Assembly (NCBI RefSeq): GCF_039062465.1
Contig: NZ_JBCLNF010000008.1
Location: forward strand, 1 to 63,065
Direction: 5' to 3'
From: Parolsenella sp958406235
GTDB taxonomy: Bacteria > Actinomycetota > Coriobacteriia > Coriobacteriales > Atopobiaceae
Length of the DNA: 63,065 bases
Position 1 is the first letter of the stretch. Each line of letters begins with the position of its first letter. This document shows, in pieces, positions 7,865 to 15,632 of this stretch. The notes beneath the pieces were generated by a model. That model was given only the letters and a program-made list of their open reading frames with translations, made no database searches and had not been told where the DNA came from. The translations under genes were made by a program, and so were the position numbers.

Positions 7865-9502
7865 CTACGCCTTCTTCTGGTTGGTGTCAGCGGACTGCGC
7901 CTCGAGCTCCCTAGCCGCGAGCATCTCCTTGGTGGGGTGCTGGAGCAGGAACTTCTTCTTGAAGCTGGCGATGTGCTCCTTGAGGCGCTCGGACGTATTG
8001 TCCGAAATCTTGCTCGTGCGAACCTCGTTGCGGACCGCCTGGTGGCGCTCCTGCATATAGGTAGCGAGACCATCACGGAAGGGGCAGATCTGGTCGACGT
8101 CGAGATCGTCCAGGAAGCCCTCCTTGCCCGCGAACAGAACGATGATCTGGTCAGCGACGTCGAGAGCGGAGTAACGCTTCTGCTTGAGGAGCTCGGTCAT
8201 GCGAGCGCCGTGCGAAAGCTGATAGCGCGTCGAGGCGTCGAGGTCAGAGCCGAACTGGGCGAACGCCTGCTTCTCAGCGTAGCTGGCAAGGTCCAGACGG
8301 AGGGTACCGGCGACCTGCTTCATGGCCTTGATCTGCGCGGCGCCGCCAACTCGGGACACGGAAATGCCCACGTCAACAGCCGGGCGCTGGCCCTGGAAGA
8401 ACAGGTTGGACTGCAGGTAAATCTGACCGTCGGTGATCGAAATCACGTTCGTCGGGATGTAGGCGGAAACGTCGCCCTCCTGCGTCTCAATAATCGGGAG
8501 AGCCGTGAGCGAACCGGCGCCGTTTGCGTCAGAAAGCTTACAAGCGCGCTCGAGAAGACGAGAGTGCAGGTAGAAGATGTCACCCGGGTAAGCCTCGCGT
8601 CCGGGCGGACGGTGCAGCGTAAGCGACATCTGACGATAGGCGACGGCCTGCTTGGAGAGGTCATCGTAGATGACGAGGGCGTGTCCGCCGGGGTGCTCGG
8701 CGTCAGCGGGGTTACCATTGGCGTCGTTGTACATGAAGTACTCACCGATAGCGGCACCGGCCATAGGCGCGATGTACTGCATCGGGGCGGAATCCGCAGC
8801 GGTAGCAGCAACGATGATCGTCTTGTTGAGAACGCCGTGAGCCTCGAGCGTGCCCTTAATGGCGGCAACGGTGGACGCCTTCTGACCAATGGCGACATAG
8901 ACGCAGATCATGCCAGTGTCAGCCTGGTTGATGATGGCGTCGATCGCGATGGCGGTCTTACCCGTCTTACGGTCGCCGATGATGAGCTCTCGCTGGCCAC
9001 GTCCGATAGGAACCATGGCGTCGACAGCGAGGAGGCCGGTCTGAACCGGCTCGCACACCGGCTGACGCTCCATGATGCCAGGAGCCTTGAACTCGATCGG
9101 ACGACGGTGCGTCGTGCTGATGGGACCCTTGCCGTCAATGGGCTGGCCAAGCGGGTTAACGACTCGGCCGAGCATTGCGTGACCAACGGGGATATCCATG
9201 ACGCGACCCGTAGTGCGGACCTCGTCGCCCTCCTTGATGGCGTCAACCTCACCAAAGAGAACGGCGCCGACCTCTTCCTTGTCGAGGTTCTGAGCAAGAC
9301 CGTAGACGGACTTGCCGGAGACGGAGCTCGTGAACTGGAGAAGCTCGCCAGCCATCGCGGACTTGAGACCCGCGACGTGAGCGATACCGTCGCCCACCTC
9401 GGTAACGACAGACGCCTCCTGCTCGTCAACCGCGGCGTTGATCTGCGCAAGGTTTTCGCGCAACGTGCGCAGAATCACCTCGGAGCTGATCTGGTCTGCC
9501 AT
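7865..9502 (-). CDS. atpA: F1F0 ATP synthase alpha subunit
   Basis: The 545-residue non-catalytic nucleotide-binding subunit contains Walker A GDRKTGKTAIAID and the alpha-subunit signature PAVDVGISVSRVGG, plus the arginine-finger segment at the SVSR motif. Length is slightly above the usual 500-520 because of a C-terminal extension ending SADTNQKKA. The start codon overlaps the atpH stop in a TAATG junction, indicating translational coupling. Confidence 0.98.
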   Translation of the reverse strand: MADQISSEVILRTLRENLAQINAAVDEQEASVVTEVGDGIAHVAGLKSAMAGELLQFTSSVSGKSVYGLAQNLDKEEVGAVLFGEVDAIKEGDEVRTTGRVMDIPVGHAMLGRVVNPLGQPIDGKGPISTTHRRPIEFKAPGIMERQPVCEPVQTGLLAVDAMVPIGRGQRELIIGDRKTGKTAIAIDAIINQADTGMICVYVAIGQKASTVAAIKGTLEAHGVLNKTIIVAATAADSAPMQYIAPMAGAAIGEYFMYNDANGNPADAEHPGGHALVIYDDLSKQAVAYRQMSLTLHRPPGREAYPGDIFYLHSRLLERACKLSDANGAGSLTALPIIETQEGDVSAYIPTNVISITDGQIYLQSNLFFQGQRPAVDVGISVSRVGGAAQIKAMKQVAGTLRLDLASYAEKQAFAQFGSDLDASTRYQLSHGARMTELLKQKRYSALDVADQIIVLFAGKEGFLDDLDVDQICPFRDGLATYMQERHQAVRNEVRTSKISDNTSERLKEHIASFKKKFLLQHPTKEMLAARELEAQSADTNQKKA

Positions 9503-9981
9503 TAATCATCACTTCCAATAGAGGTCGAGGTAAGCGTCTTGCGAATGTTGGCGAGCTGGGCCTTGACAGAAGCATCAAAGCGCTTGCCGTGAGCCTCAAG
9601 AATGATGCCGCCAATGATGGACGGATCAACGCGCTCGACCAGGTAAATCGGAGCATCGAGCTCCTTCTCGGCCTTCGCACGAACCTTGGCGCGAAGATCA
9701 TCGTCCAGGGGGACGGCGGTCGTCACCGTGACGGAGACGGTCTCATCCTCGGACTCGAGAAGCTCGTTATAGGCACGCTCAACGTCGCTGACAAGATCGA
9801 GGTCGTCCTCGTTGCGCATCGCAGAGAGGGTCTCGAGGACCTCGAAGGAGAACTTCATCGCGTGCTTCCACTGGACGAGGTCCTTGTTGGCCCTTCCCTC
9901 CTGACGTGCGGCTTCGATGAGGGCGCGAGCGTACTTCTCAGACTTCTCGGACCTCGCGTTATCGTTAGGCGTCGCTGTCAT
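9502..9981 (-). CDS. atpH: F1F0 ATP synthase delta subunit
   Basis: The 159-residue peripheral-stalk subunit connects the top of F1 to subunit b. The start at 9981 gives MTATPNDNARSEKSEKYARALIEAA, where KYARAL is the family hallmark, and the C-terminal half contains DPSIIGGIILEAHGKRFDAS, the typical delta motif. It overlaps the end of atpF by 17 nt and its stop overlaps atpA, so the junctions are tightly coupled. It is a little shorter than the 175-180 residues common in the family. Confidence 0.93.
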   Translation of the reverse strand: MTATPNDNARSEKSEKYARALIEAARQEGRANKDLVQWKHAMKFSFEVLETLSAMRNEDDLDLVSDVERAYNELLESEDETVSVTVTTAVPLDDDLRAKVRAKAEKELDAPIYLVERVDPSIIGGIILEAHGKRFDASVKAQLANIRKTLTSTSIGSDD

Positions 9982-10567
9982 GTCCGCCGCCCACTTCCAC
10001 GAGATACTTCTCGGCCAGCTTGCGCTGATCGCTGTCGCTGAGGCTGTTGCCGATGATCTTTCCGGCAATCTCAACCGAGAGATCAATGACGGAATCAGAG
10101 AGCTCAGCCATGGCCTTGCGGCGCTCAGAGCTAACGGCGTCGCGAGCCTTGGCAACCGTAGCCGCGGCCTCTTCCTGAGCCTTGGCGAGAATGCGGGCAC
10201 GCTCAGCCTCGGCCTGAGCCTTGGCCTCGGCGATGATCTCATCAGCCTCGTTCTGGGCGTTAGCGATCTGAGCCTGATACTCCTGGTGCTCCTTGACAGC
10301 ACTGGCCTTCTCGGCTGCGGCGGCATCAAGGTCGCCCTGGATCTTCTGCTGACGCTGATCCATCATGCCCAGGACGGACGGCCAAACGAACTTAGCCGCG
10401 ACGACCCAGATAATGAGAAAAGCGATAAGGGCAGGAATGAACTCCGCCATCTTGGGAAGCAGAATCTCCGGACCACTCGGCGCCTCCGCGAAAGCGGGCG
10501 TCGGGATAAGAACGGCGAGAGCGGTGATTACGCCGACGAGCCCGCGCCTCTTGGTGTTGCTGTTCAT
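9965..10567 (-). CDS. atpF: F1F0 ATP synthase b subunit with signal-like N-terminus
   Basis: The 200-residue stator subunit has a membrane helix at about 43-62 (FIPALIAFLIIWVVAAKFVW) followed by a long charged coiled coil (about 70-180) that binds delta. Ahead of the membrane helix is a second hydrophobic stretch preceded by KRR and ending PTPAFAEA, which looks like a cleavable signal peptide. This extends the usual b subunit by about 28 residues. GGAGG lies 7 nt before the ATG at 10567. Whether the leader is cut off is inference from the AxA-type motif. Confidence 0.95.
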   Translation of the reverse strand: MNSNTKRRGLVGVITALAVLIPTPAFAEAPSGPEILLPKMAEFIPALIAFLIIWVVAAKFVWPSVLGMMDQRQQKIQGDLDAAAAEKASAVKEHQEYQAQIANAQNEADEIIAEAKAQAEAERARILAKAQEEAAATVAKARDAVSSERRKAMAELSDSVIDLSVEIAGKIIGNSLSDSDQRKLAEKYLVEVGGGHDSDA

Positions 10568-10604
10568 ACTCTTGCCTCCACTTAGCGTACTCGGCGTCGG
10601 CTGA

Positions 10605-10796
10605 TTAGGAAATCAGCGTAACGACGAAGCCGATAAGGGCGAGGGCCTCGATGAACGCGGAACCCAGAATGAAGATCGTGAAGAGACGACCCTCAGCTTC
10701 AGGCTGGCGAGCAATAGCACGGGTAGCTCCGAAGGCCGTAAGGCCGATGCCAAAAGCGGCGCCAATAACACAGAGACCGTAACCGATGGTTCCCAC
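10605..10796 (-). CDS. atpE: F1F0 ATP synthase c subunit
   Basis: At 63 residues this is a short proteolipid c subunit: two transmembrane helices joined by the polar RQPE loop. The ion-carrying glutamate is in the second helix (GSAFIEALALIGFV). The residue after it is alanine and no Gln is seen at the matching place in helix 1, so proton rather than sodium coupling is inferred. Translation starts at GTG 10796 behind an ideal AAGGAGG. A 190-nt untranslated spacer separates it from atpB, which may allow separate control of the high-copy c subunit. Confidence 0.95.
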   Translation of the reverse strand: MGTIGYGLCVIGAAFGIGLTAFGATRAIARQPEAEGRLFTIFILGSAFIEALALIGFVVTLIS

Positions 10797-10986
10797 GATT
10801 CCTCCTTTGTTTGTCGCCCGCTCCTTTGCGGACGATCTCGTGAGCTAATTCATACGAAGCAGGTTTTTACCTGCCAGGTACCAGATTTACCGATGAATCG
10901 GCTTTGATTGGGTGCCGGTCATGCCGGCGTTGGTTGGGATTTGCCGGCACAGCCGGCGGCGCCATTAGCACATGGCAGGCAAGCTA

Positions 10987-11787
10987 TTAGTGCTCCTGCT
11001 CGACCTGCTGAATGTAAACGGCGGAGAGAAGGGTGAAGACGTAGGCCTGGATGACACCGACCAGAATCTCCACGACATAGATGCCAATAAGGAGCAGAAC
11101 CCAGAAGATCGACGCGCCGGCATTGCCAAGGGCAACGACCGAGAAGCCGTTCAGAAGCGGCTCAACGAACAGAGACGCGAGAATGGCGAACACGCCCATG
11201 ACGATGTGGCCCGCAAACATGTTGCAGAACAGACGAATGGCAAGCGTGATTGGGCGCAGGAAGTTCGAGAAGCACTCGATGCAGGCAACAAGAAGGTTGA
11301 TCGGGCACGGAACGCCCTTGGGCGAGAGGCTCTTGATGTAGCCAAGGACACCCATACGCTTGCAGCCAAGGACCACGAAGTAAACGAACGAGCAAACCGC
11401 GATAGCAGCCGTTACGCCGATGGTGCCCGTGCCGGGGTGGCAGCCAGGAATCATGCCGACGATCGAGTTGGCAAGAATGAAGAAGAACATGGTGCAGAGG
11501 AACGGGAAGTGCTTCTTCCACGTTTCACCGCAAATGCCCTTCACGACATCATCGCGAATGTACTGAACAACGAACTCGACGCCATTCACGAAGGTGCCCT
11601 GCGGCACGAGGCTCTCAGCCTGCTTCTTCTTGAAGACAAAGAGGACGACAAGCAGCAGTGCAAGGGCGACGATCAGCCAGAAGGTGTAGGTCGTCAGGCC
11701 CACTGTCATGTTGCCGAAAACGGAATGCGACATAAATCCATCGAGGAGCTCGTCAATCTCCTCAGGAAGCGCATCAAGTGGAGACAT
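10987..11787 (-). CDS. atpB: F1F0 ATP synthase a subunit
   Basis: The 266-residue integral membrane subunit forms the proton half-channels. It has five to six transmembrane segments, and the essential arginine lies in LRPITLAIRLFCNMFAGH in the fourth helix region. It opens the operon, behind AAGGATG and an ATG at 11787, and no typical atpI gene stands directly before it. The promoter is expected in the AT-rich stretch 11880-12130. Confidence 0.95.
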   Translation of the reverse strand: MSPLDALPEEIDELLDGFMSHSVFGNMTVGLTTYTFWLIVALALLLVVLFVFKKKQAESLVPQGTFVNGVEFVVQYIRDDVVKGICGETWKKHFPFLCTMFFFILANSIVGMIPGCHPGTGTIGVTAAIAVCSFVYFVVLGCKRMGVLGYIKSLSPKGVPCPINLLVACIECFSNFLRPITLAIRLFCNMFAGHIVMGVFAILASLFVEPLLNGFSVVALGNAGASIFWVLLLIGIYVVEILVGVIQAYVFTLLSAVYIQQVEQEH

Positions 11788-12268
11788 GCATCATCCTTTC
11801 GCTAGCCCCGGAGGAATCGCAGCCAAAGACCACGATTCCGCCCGGAGGTTTGCTCCGCACAGGTTTTAGTGATTATGCCCCCTAGTGGCTTTATAACACG
11901 ACTTGTCACGACATTTCTCCTCAATGTTGCAGATTGCCGCTTGCCGAAAGAATGGGCCGTCCGGCCTTTTTCTTTTTGTCGAATCGGCATGGTAGCACTT
12001 CCAGATTAGAGTGGCGCAACTTTTTTGCACCTCTTTTATCAGGGGATATCCGATAATTTGTAAAGTACATCTACGCTAATATCGGACCAATTTGAGCAAA
12101 TGTTCTCGCCTACATGATCATTTGAATTCTGCTATAGGAACGGCCCCCTCGAGCCAGATGCTCGAGGGGGCCGTATTTGACAAAAAACGTTTTACCCGCG
12201 TCTCTGAGGGACCTAGGGGGAACTAACCGCACTCTAGGACTCATGGGGAATTACCCACGTCCGGGAAC
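11788..12268. other. Intergenic leader of the ATP synthase operon
   Basis: This 481-nt gap holds the upstream region of atpB and the terminator at 12141-12173. The section 12000-12130 is clearly more AT-rich than its surroundings and is the likeliest place for the atp promoter on the minus strand. A TTTACA box followed 17 nt later by TGATAA is a weak candidate. A 62-codon open frame at 11802-11990 has no ribosome site and was not called. Confidence 0.5.
12141..12173 (-). terminator. Strong hairpin terminator after the rpiB-upp unit
   Basis: Arms 12141-12154 and 12160-12173 are perfectly complementary over 14 bp around the 5-nt loop CAGAT. It stands 96 nt beyond the stop of the small membrane gene and separates the rpiB-upp unit from the ATP synthase operon. 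Neither side has a long T-run. Confidence 0.7.
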
Positions 12269-12559
12269 CTAAGGCAAGAAACGCCTCGTCTTAAGCACGC
12301 ACACCGTCGAAATGACGAGCAACTCCGCGACGGCGATAGACGAGCAGCCCACCAGGGAATCGGGCCAGAGACGGCTCGCCGCGCCTATGCCGAGCGTGAG
12401 AATCGCAAAAGACGCCATCACGCCAATCAGGCATTGGGCAGCGATGTTTCCATTCGACGGCCCCGTTCCCCGCCTGGCCATACGCACCAGCGGAATGACA
12501 AGAGGCAGCACGCCGAGAAGCCCCATGACGACACCGGCTGTGAAGGCACTCGTCGTCAT
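12269..12559 (-). CDS. Small three-helix membrane protein of unknown function (AtpI-like position)
   Basis: The 96-residue protein has three hydrophobic helices at about 6-27, 38-62 and 70-89 and ends with a basic KTRRF tail. It starts 2 nt after the upp stop codon, so it is probably coupled to upp. Position between upp and the ATP synthase operon, together with small size and helices, resembles AtpI-type assembly proteins. However, no AtpI sequence signature is recognisable and a terminator lies between it and atpB. Function is therefore left open. Confidence 0.6.
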   Translation of the reverse strand: MTTSAFTAGVVMGLLGVLPLVIPLVRMARRGTGPSNGNIAAQCLIGVMASFAILTLGIGAASRLWPDSLVGCSSIAVAELLVISTVCVLKTRRFLP

Positions 12560-12561
12560 GG

Positions 12562-13230
12562 CTACAGCGTGCCAAAGATGCGGTCGCCCGCATCGCCGAG
12601 ACCCGGCAGAATATACGCGTGGTCATTCAGCTCGCGGTCAAGCGCGCACGTATAGAGACGGACGCTAGAATCCGCCTCGAGCACCGCACGAACGCCCTCC
12701 GGAGCCGCCACGAGCACGAGCAGGCGGACGTCTGAGACGCCCGAACGTCTCAGGTAGTCGATCGCGGCGATGGCGGAGCCACCGGTCGCGAGCATCGGGT
12801 CCACAACGAGACAGGTGCGCTTATCGACGTCCTCGGGAAGCTTGCAGTAGTACTCGTGCGGCTCATGGGTCTCTGGGTCGCGGTACATGCCGATGTGACC
12901 CACGCGAGCGGCGGGAACAAGGTCGAGGATGCCATCAACCATGCCAAGGCCGGCACGGAGGATGGGCACGATGGCGACCTTCTTGCCGGCGATCTTGTGG
13001 CATGTGCAAGTCTCGAGCGGCGTAGCGACCTCCACCGGCTCGAGCGGGAAGTCGCGCGTGGCCTCATAGCCCTCGAACATCGCCAGTTCGCGAACGAGAT
13101 CACGGAACTGCTTGGTGCCCGTGGACTCATCACGCAGGATCGCGACCTTGTGCTGGACCATCGGGTGGTCAACAACGGTCACGCGGGCGCGCTGCTCTGG
13201 CGTGAGCCCGATCGCGTCGAGCTGTGCCAT
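12562..13230 (-). CDS. upp: Uracil phosphoribosyltransferase
   Basis: Upp salvages uracil with PRPP to give UMP. The 222-residue protein has the PRPP-binding loop VDPMLATGGSAIAAI and the uracil-binding C-terminus GDAGDRIFGT, with the conserved RAGLGMVDG segment earlier. The N-terminus is about 12 residues longer than in E. coli. The start codon at 13230 overlaps the rpiB stop (TAATG), so rpiB and upp are coupled: ribose-5-phosphate supply and base salvage sit in one transcript. Confidence 0.96.
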   Translation of the reverse strand: MAQLDAIGLTPEQRARVTVVDHPMVQHKVAILRDESTGTKQFRDLVRELAMFEGYEATRDFPLEPVEVATPLETCTCHKIAGKKVAIVPILRAGLGMVDGILDLVPAARVGHIGMYRDPETHEPHEYYCKLPEDVDKRTCLVVDPMLATGGSAIAAIDYLRRSGVSDVRLLVLVAAPEGVRAVLEADSSVRLYTCALDRELNDHAYILPGLGDAGDRIFGTL

Positions 13231-13670
13231 TAGCGCTCGTCCTCGGCCATGATCTTGGCGACGCGGCCCTCGTGGCGGCCACCACCGAACTCGGTGGTCA
13301 GGAAGGTCTCGACGAACTGGCAGTTGTCCATCGGGGCGGTGAAGCGGCCGGAGAGGCACAGAACGTTGCAGTCATTGTGCTCGCGGCAGAGCTCGGCGAA
13401 CTTGTTGGTCTGGACGACGGTGGCGCGCACGCCGGGAACCTTGTCGGCGGTCATGGCCATGCCGATGCCGGTGCCGCAGATGAGGATGCCGCGGTCAGCG
13501 GTGCCCTCGGAGACGCGACGAGCGACCTTGTCGGCGAAGTCAGGGTAGTCGACGCGGTCGGCGGTCTCGGGGCCAAGGTCCTCGACCTCGTGACCAAGGC
13601 CGCGGACGAAGTCGCAGATGACGTCCTTCTGGCAGAAACCGGCGTGATCGGATGCAACGACAATGCGCAT
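13230..13670 (-). CDS. rpiB: Ribose-5-phosphate isomerase B
   Basis: RpiB interconverts ribulose-5-phosphate and ribose-5-phosphate (LacAB/RpiB family). The 146-residue protein begins RIVVASDHAGF, with the family's SDHAG motif, and carries the catalytic cysteine at 65 in ILICGTGIGM. The actinobacterial-type C-terminus is present. It is the first gene of the rpiB-upp-membrane protein unit, about 240 nt after glpK, which probably belongs to another transcript. Confidence 0.95.
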   Translation of the reverse strand: MRIVVASDHAGFCQKDVICDFVRGLGHEVEDLGPETADRVDYPDFADKVARRVSEGTADRGILICGTGIGMAMTADKVPGVRATVVQTNKFAELCREHNDCNVLCLSGRFTAPMDNCQFVETFLTTEFGGGRHEGRVAKIMAEDER

Positions 13671-13912
13671 GTGAATCTCCTTTTATCCTTGGCGCGCCCT
13701 GTCGGGAGCGCCCCTCGCGCGATGCGCGCTCATACTCGCAGAAGCGTACCACGCTGCGGGGAATTGGGAGCAGGCGGCACGGATTACGCAAGACGCGGAT
13801 TAGCAGGGCGCGAGAAGGCGGGCGCGACGACGAGCGGCACGGACACCCGGCAAGCCAGGACTCTCCGCGCGGCGTGGCGCAGACCGGCCCTCGCGCGCGC
13901 CAGCCACAACGA

Positions 13913-15463
13913 CTACGCCAGGGTGCGACGCACGGCCTCGTGCCAACCGGCGAGGAGCTCCTCGCGGCGCTCCTCCGCCATCTCGGGAGAGAAGCGCGTC
14001 TCATCCTCGAAAAGACCCGCGAGCTCGTCCCTGTCGGCCCAGAAGCCCGACGCAAGGCCCGCGAGGAACGCGGCGCCGAGGGCGGTGCTCTCAGACGTCT
14101 GGCCACGCACCACGTCAATGCCGAGAAGATTTGCCTGGAACTGCATGATGAAGGGGTTGTTTGCCGCTCCCCCGTCGACCTCGAGCGAGGTCAGGGCATG
14201 ACCGGAATCCGCCTCCATGGCCTTGAGGATGTCGTAGGTCTGATAGGCCATGGACTCGCACGCCGCGCGCACGAGGCGCGCCTTGTCCGTGCCGCGCGTG
14301 ATGCCCGCTATGACGCCGCGAGCGTCGGACCTCCACCAGGGCGCGCCAAGGCCCGTGAATGCCGGGACTACGTAGCAGCCATCCGTGTCCGGCACGGAAG
14401 ACGCAAGGCTCGCCGTCTCCTCCGCGCTATCGATGAGGCCCAGGCCGTCGCGCAGCCATTGGATGACGGAGCCAGCTTGAAACACCGAGCCCTCAAGCGC
14501 GTAATCGATGGCCCCTCCCTCGGCGATGCCGACCGTCGTGACAAGGCCGTTCTTGGAGGTCACGGCATCGCCACCGAGATTCATGAGCATGAAGCAGCCC
14601 GTGCCGTACGTGTTCTTGACGCTGCCAGGCTTAAAACAGCAGTGGCCGAAGAGCGACGCCTGCTGGTCTCCCGCGACACCGAGGATGCGCGGATGATGCG
14701 TCATGATATCAGCGCTGACCTCGCCGAAGTCGCCAGACGAGGGGCGCGCCTCCGGCAGCATGGAGCGCGGCACGCCGAAGATCTCGCAGAGCTCGTCATC
14801 CCAGTCGAGCTTGTGGATGTCGAAGAGCATCGTGCGGCTTGCGTTCGTGAAGTCCGTCGCGTGGACCTTGCCACGGGTGAGGTTGTAGACGAGCCACGTG
14901 TCGACCGTGCCGCACATAAGCTGACCGGCCTCCGCCATCTCGCGGGCGCCGTCGACGTTATCGAGGATCCAGGCGATCTTCGTCGCGGAGAAGTACGCGT
15001 CTGGCACGAGACCGGTGCGCTCACGGATGAGCTCGCCGTGGCCCTCCGCGACGACCCTCTCAACGAGCGGTGCGGTGCGGCGGCACTGCCACACGACGGC
15101 GTCATAGATGGGCTGGCCGGTCTGGCGATCCCACACGATAACGGTCTCGCGCTGGTTTGTGATGCCGATGGCGTTGATGCGATTCGAGTGGATTCCACTC
15201 TTGAACTGCACCTCGATCATACAGGCGACCTGCGCGGAGAGAATCTCAACCGGATCCTGCTCCACCCAGCCAGGATGCGGGTACTTCATGGTGAGCGACC
15301 GCTGCGCCACAGCTATGCGGTGGCCAAACTCGTCAAAGAGGATTGCGCGAACGCTCGTCGTGCCGGCGTCGAGCGCCATGATGCAGCCATCGGAAGCCGG
15401 CGTTCCGCCCAGCCCCGCAGGGCTCACGGCCGAGCTCATAACGCTGTCCATGATGGTTGCCAT
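13913..15463 (-). CDS. glpK: Glycerol kinase
   Basis: GlpK phosphorylates glycerol with ATP to glycerol-3-phosphate. The 516-residue FGGY-family protein has the phosphate-1 loop LDAGTTSVRAILFD, the substrate segment GITNQRETVIVWD, the VVWQCRRTA motif and the adenosine region VDGGAANNPFIMQFQA. An N-terminal extension of about 26 residues precedes the kinase fold. Start 15463 has GGAG 6-7 nt upstream. No glycerol facilitator or glycerol-3-phosphate dehydrogenase lies nearby, so the gene stands alone between prmC-tsaC and rpiB. Confidence 0.96.
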   Translation of the reverse strand: MATIMDSVMSSAVSPAGLGGTPASDGCIMALDAGTTSVRAILFDEFGHRIAVAQRSLTMKYPHPGWVEQDPVEILSAQVACMIEVQFKSGIHSNRINAIGITNQRETVIVWDRQTGQPIYDAVVWQCRRTAPLVERVVAEGHGELIRERTGLVPDAYFSATKIAWILDNVDGAREMAEAGQLMCGTVDTWLVYNLTRGKVHATDFTNASRTMLFDIHKLDWDDELCEIFGVPRSMLPEARPSSGDFGEVSADIMTHHPRILGVAGDQQASLFGHCCFKPGSVKNTYGTGCFMLMNLGGDAVTSKNGLVTTVGIAEGGAIDYALEGSVFQAGSVIQWLRDGLGLIDSAEETASLASSVPDTDGCYVVPAFTGLGAPWWRSDARGVIAGITRGTDKARLVRAACESMAYQTYDILKAMEADSGHALTSLEVDGGAANNPFIMQFQANLLGIDVVRGQTSESTALGAAFLAGLASGFWADRDELAGLFEDETRFSPEMAEERREELLAGWHEAVRRTLA

Positions 15464-15632
15464 GTCCGTCTCCTAACCGCCTCTGGCCGCTTATTGTCAC
15501 CTTCCACAGCGTATGGGAGTGTTCCCGCGCGCGCCCGGACGCGTCGGCGGGAGGGCCGTAGACCCGCACGGAAGGCCCTCACTTTTTGGTGAGCGGTAAT
15601 TCCGGCAAGCTCGATGGGAGCGACGGGCGGCG

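Noticed and set aside
5368..9505. Long plus-strand open frames (522 codons each) opposite atpD and atpA
   Set aside because: They are exact antisense shadows of highly conserved ATP synthase genes, without ribosome sites or recognisable domains; GC-rich codon use keeps antisense frames open.
11802..11990. 62-codon frame upstream of atpB as a possible atpI
   Set aside because: It is basic and not hydrophobic, unlike AtpI, and has no ribosome site.
13913..15463. Unusual QCRR motif in glycerol kinase
   Set aside because: The VWQCRRTA segment is the normal form in the family, so it is not an anomaly.
13652..15592. 646-codon plus-strand frame opposite glpK
   Set aside because: Arg/Ala/Asp-rich translation with no family similarity and entirely antisense to glycerol kinase.
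15551..15594. Terminator with a T5 run after a GAGGGCC stem
   Set aside because: The T-run is on the plus strand, but no plus-strand gene ends here. On the minus strand the stem is not followed by T residues.
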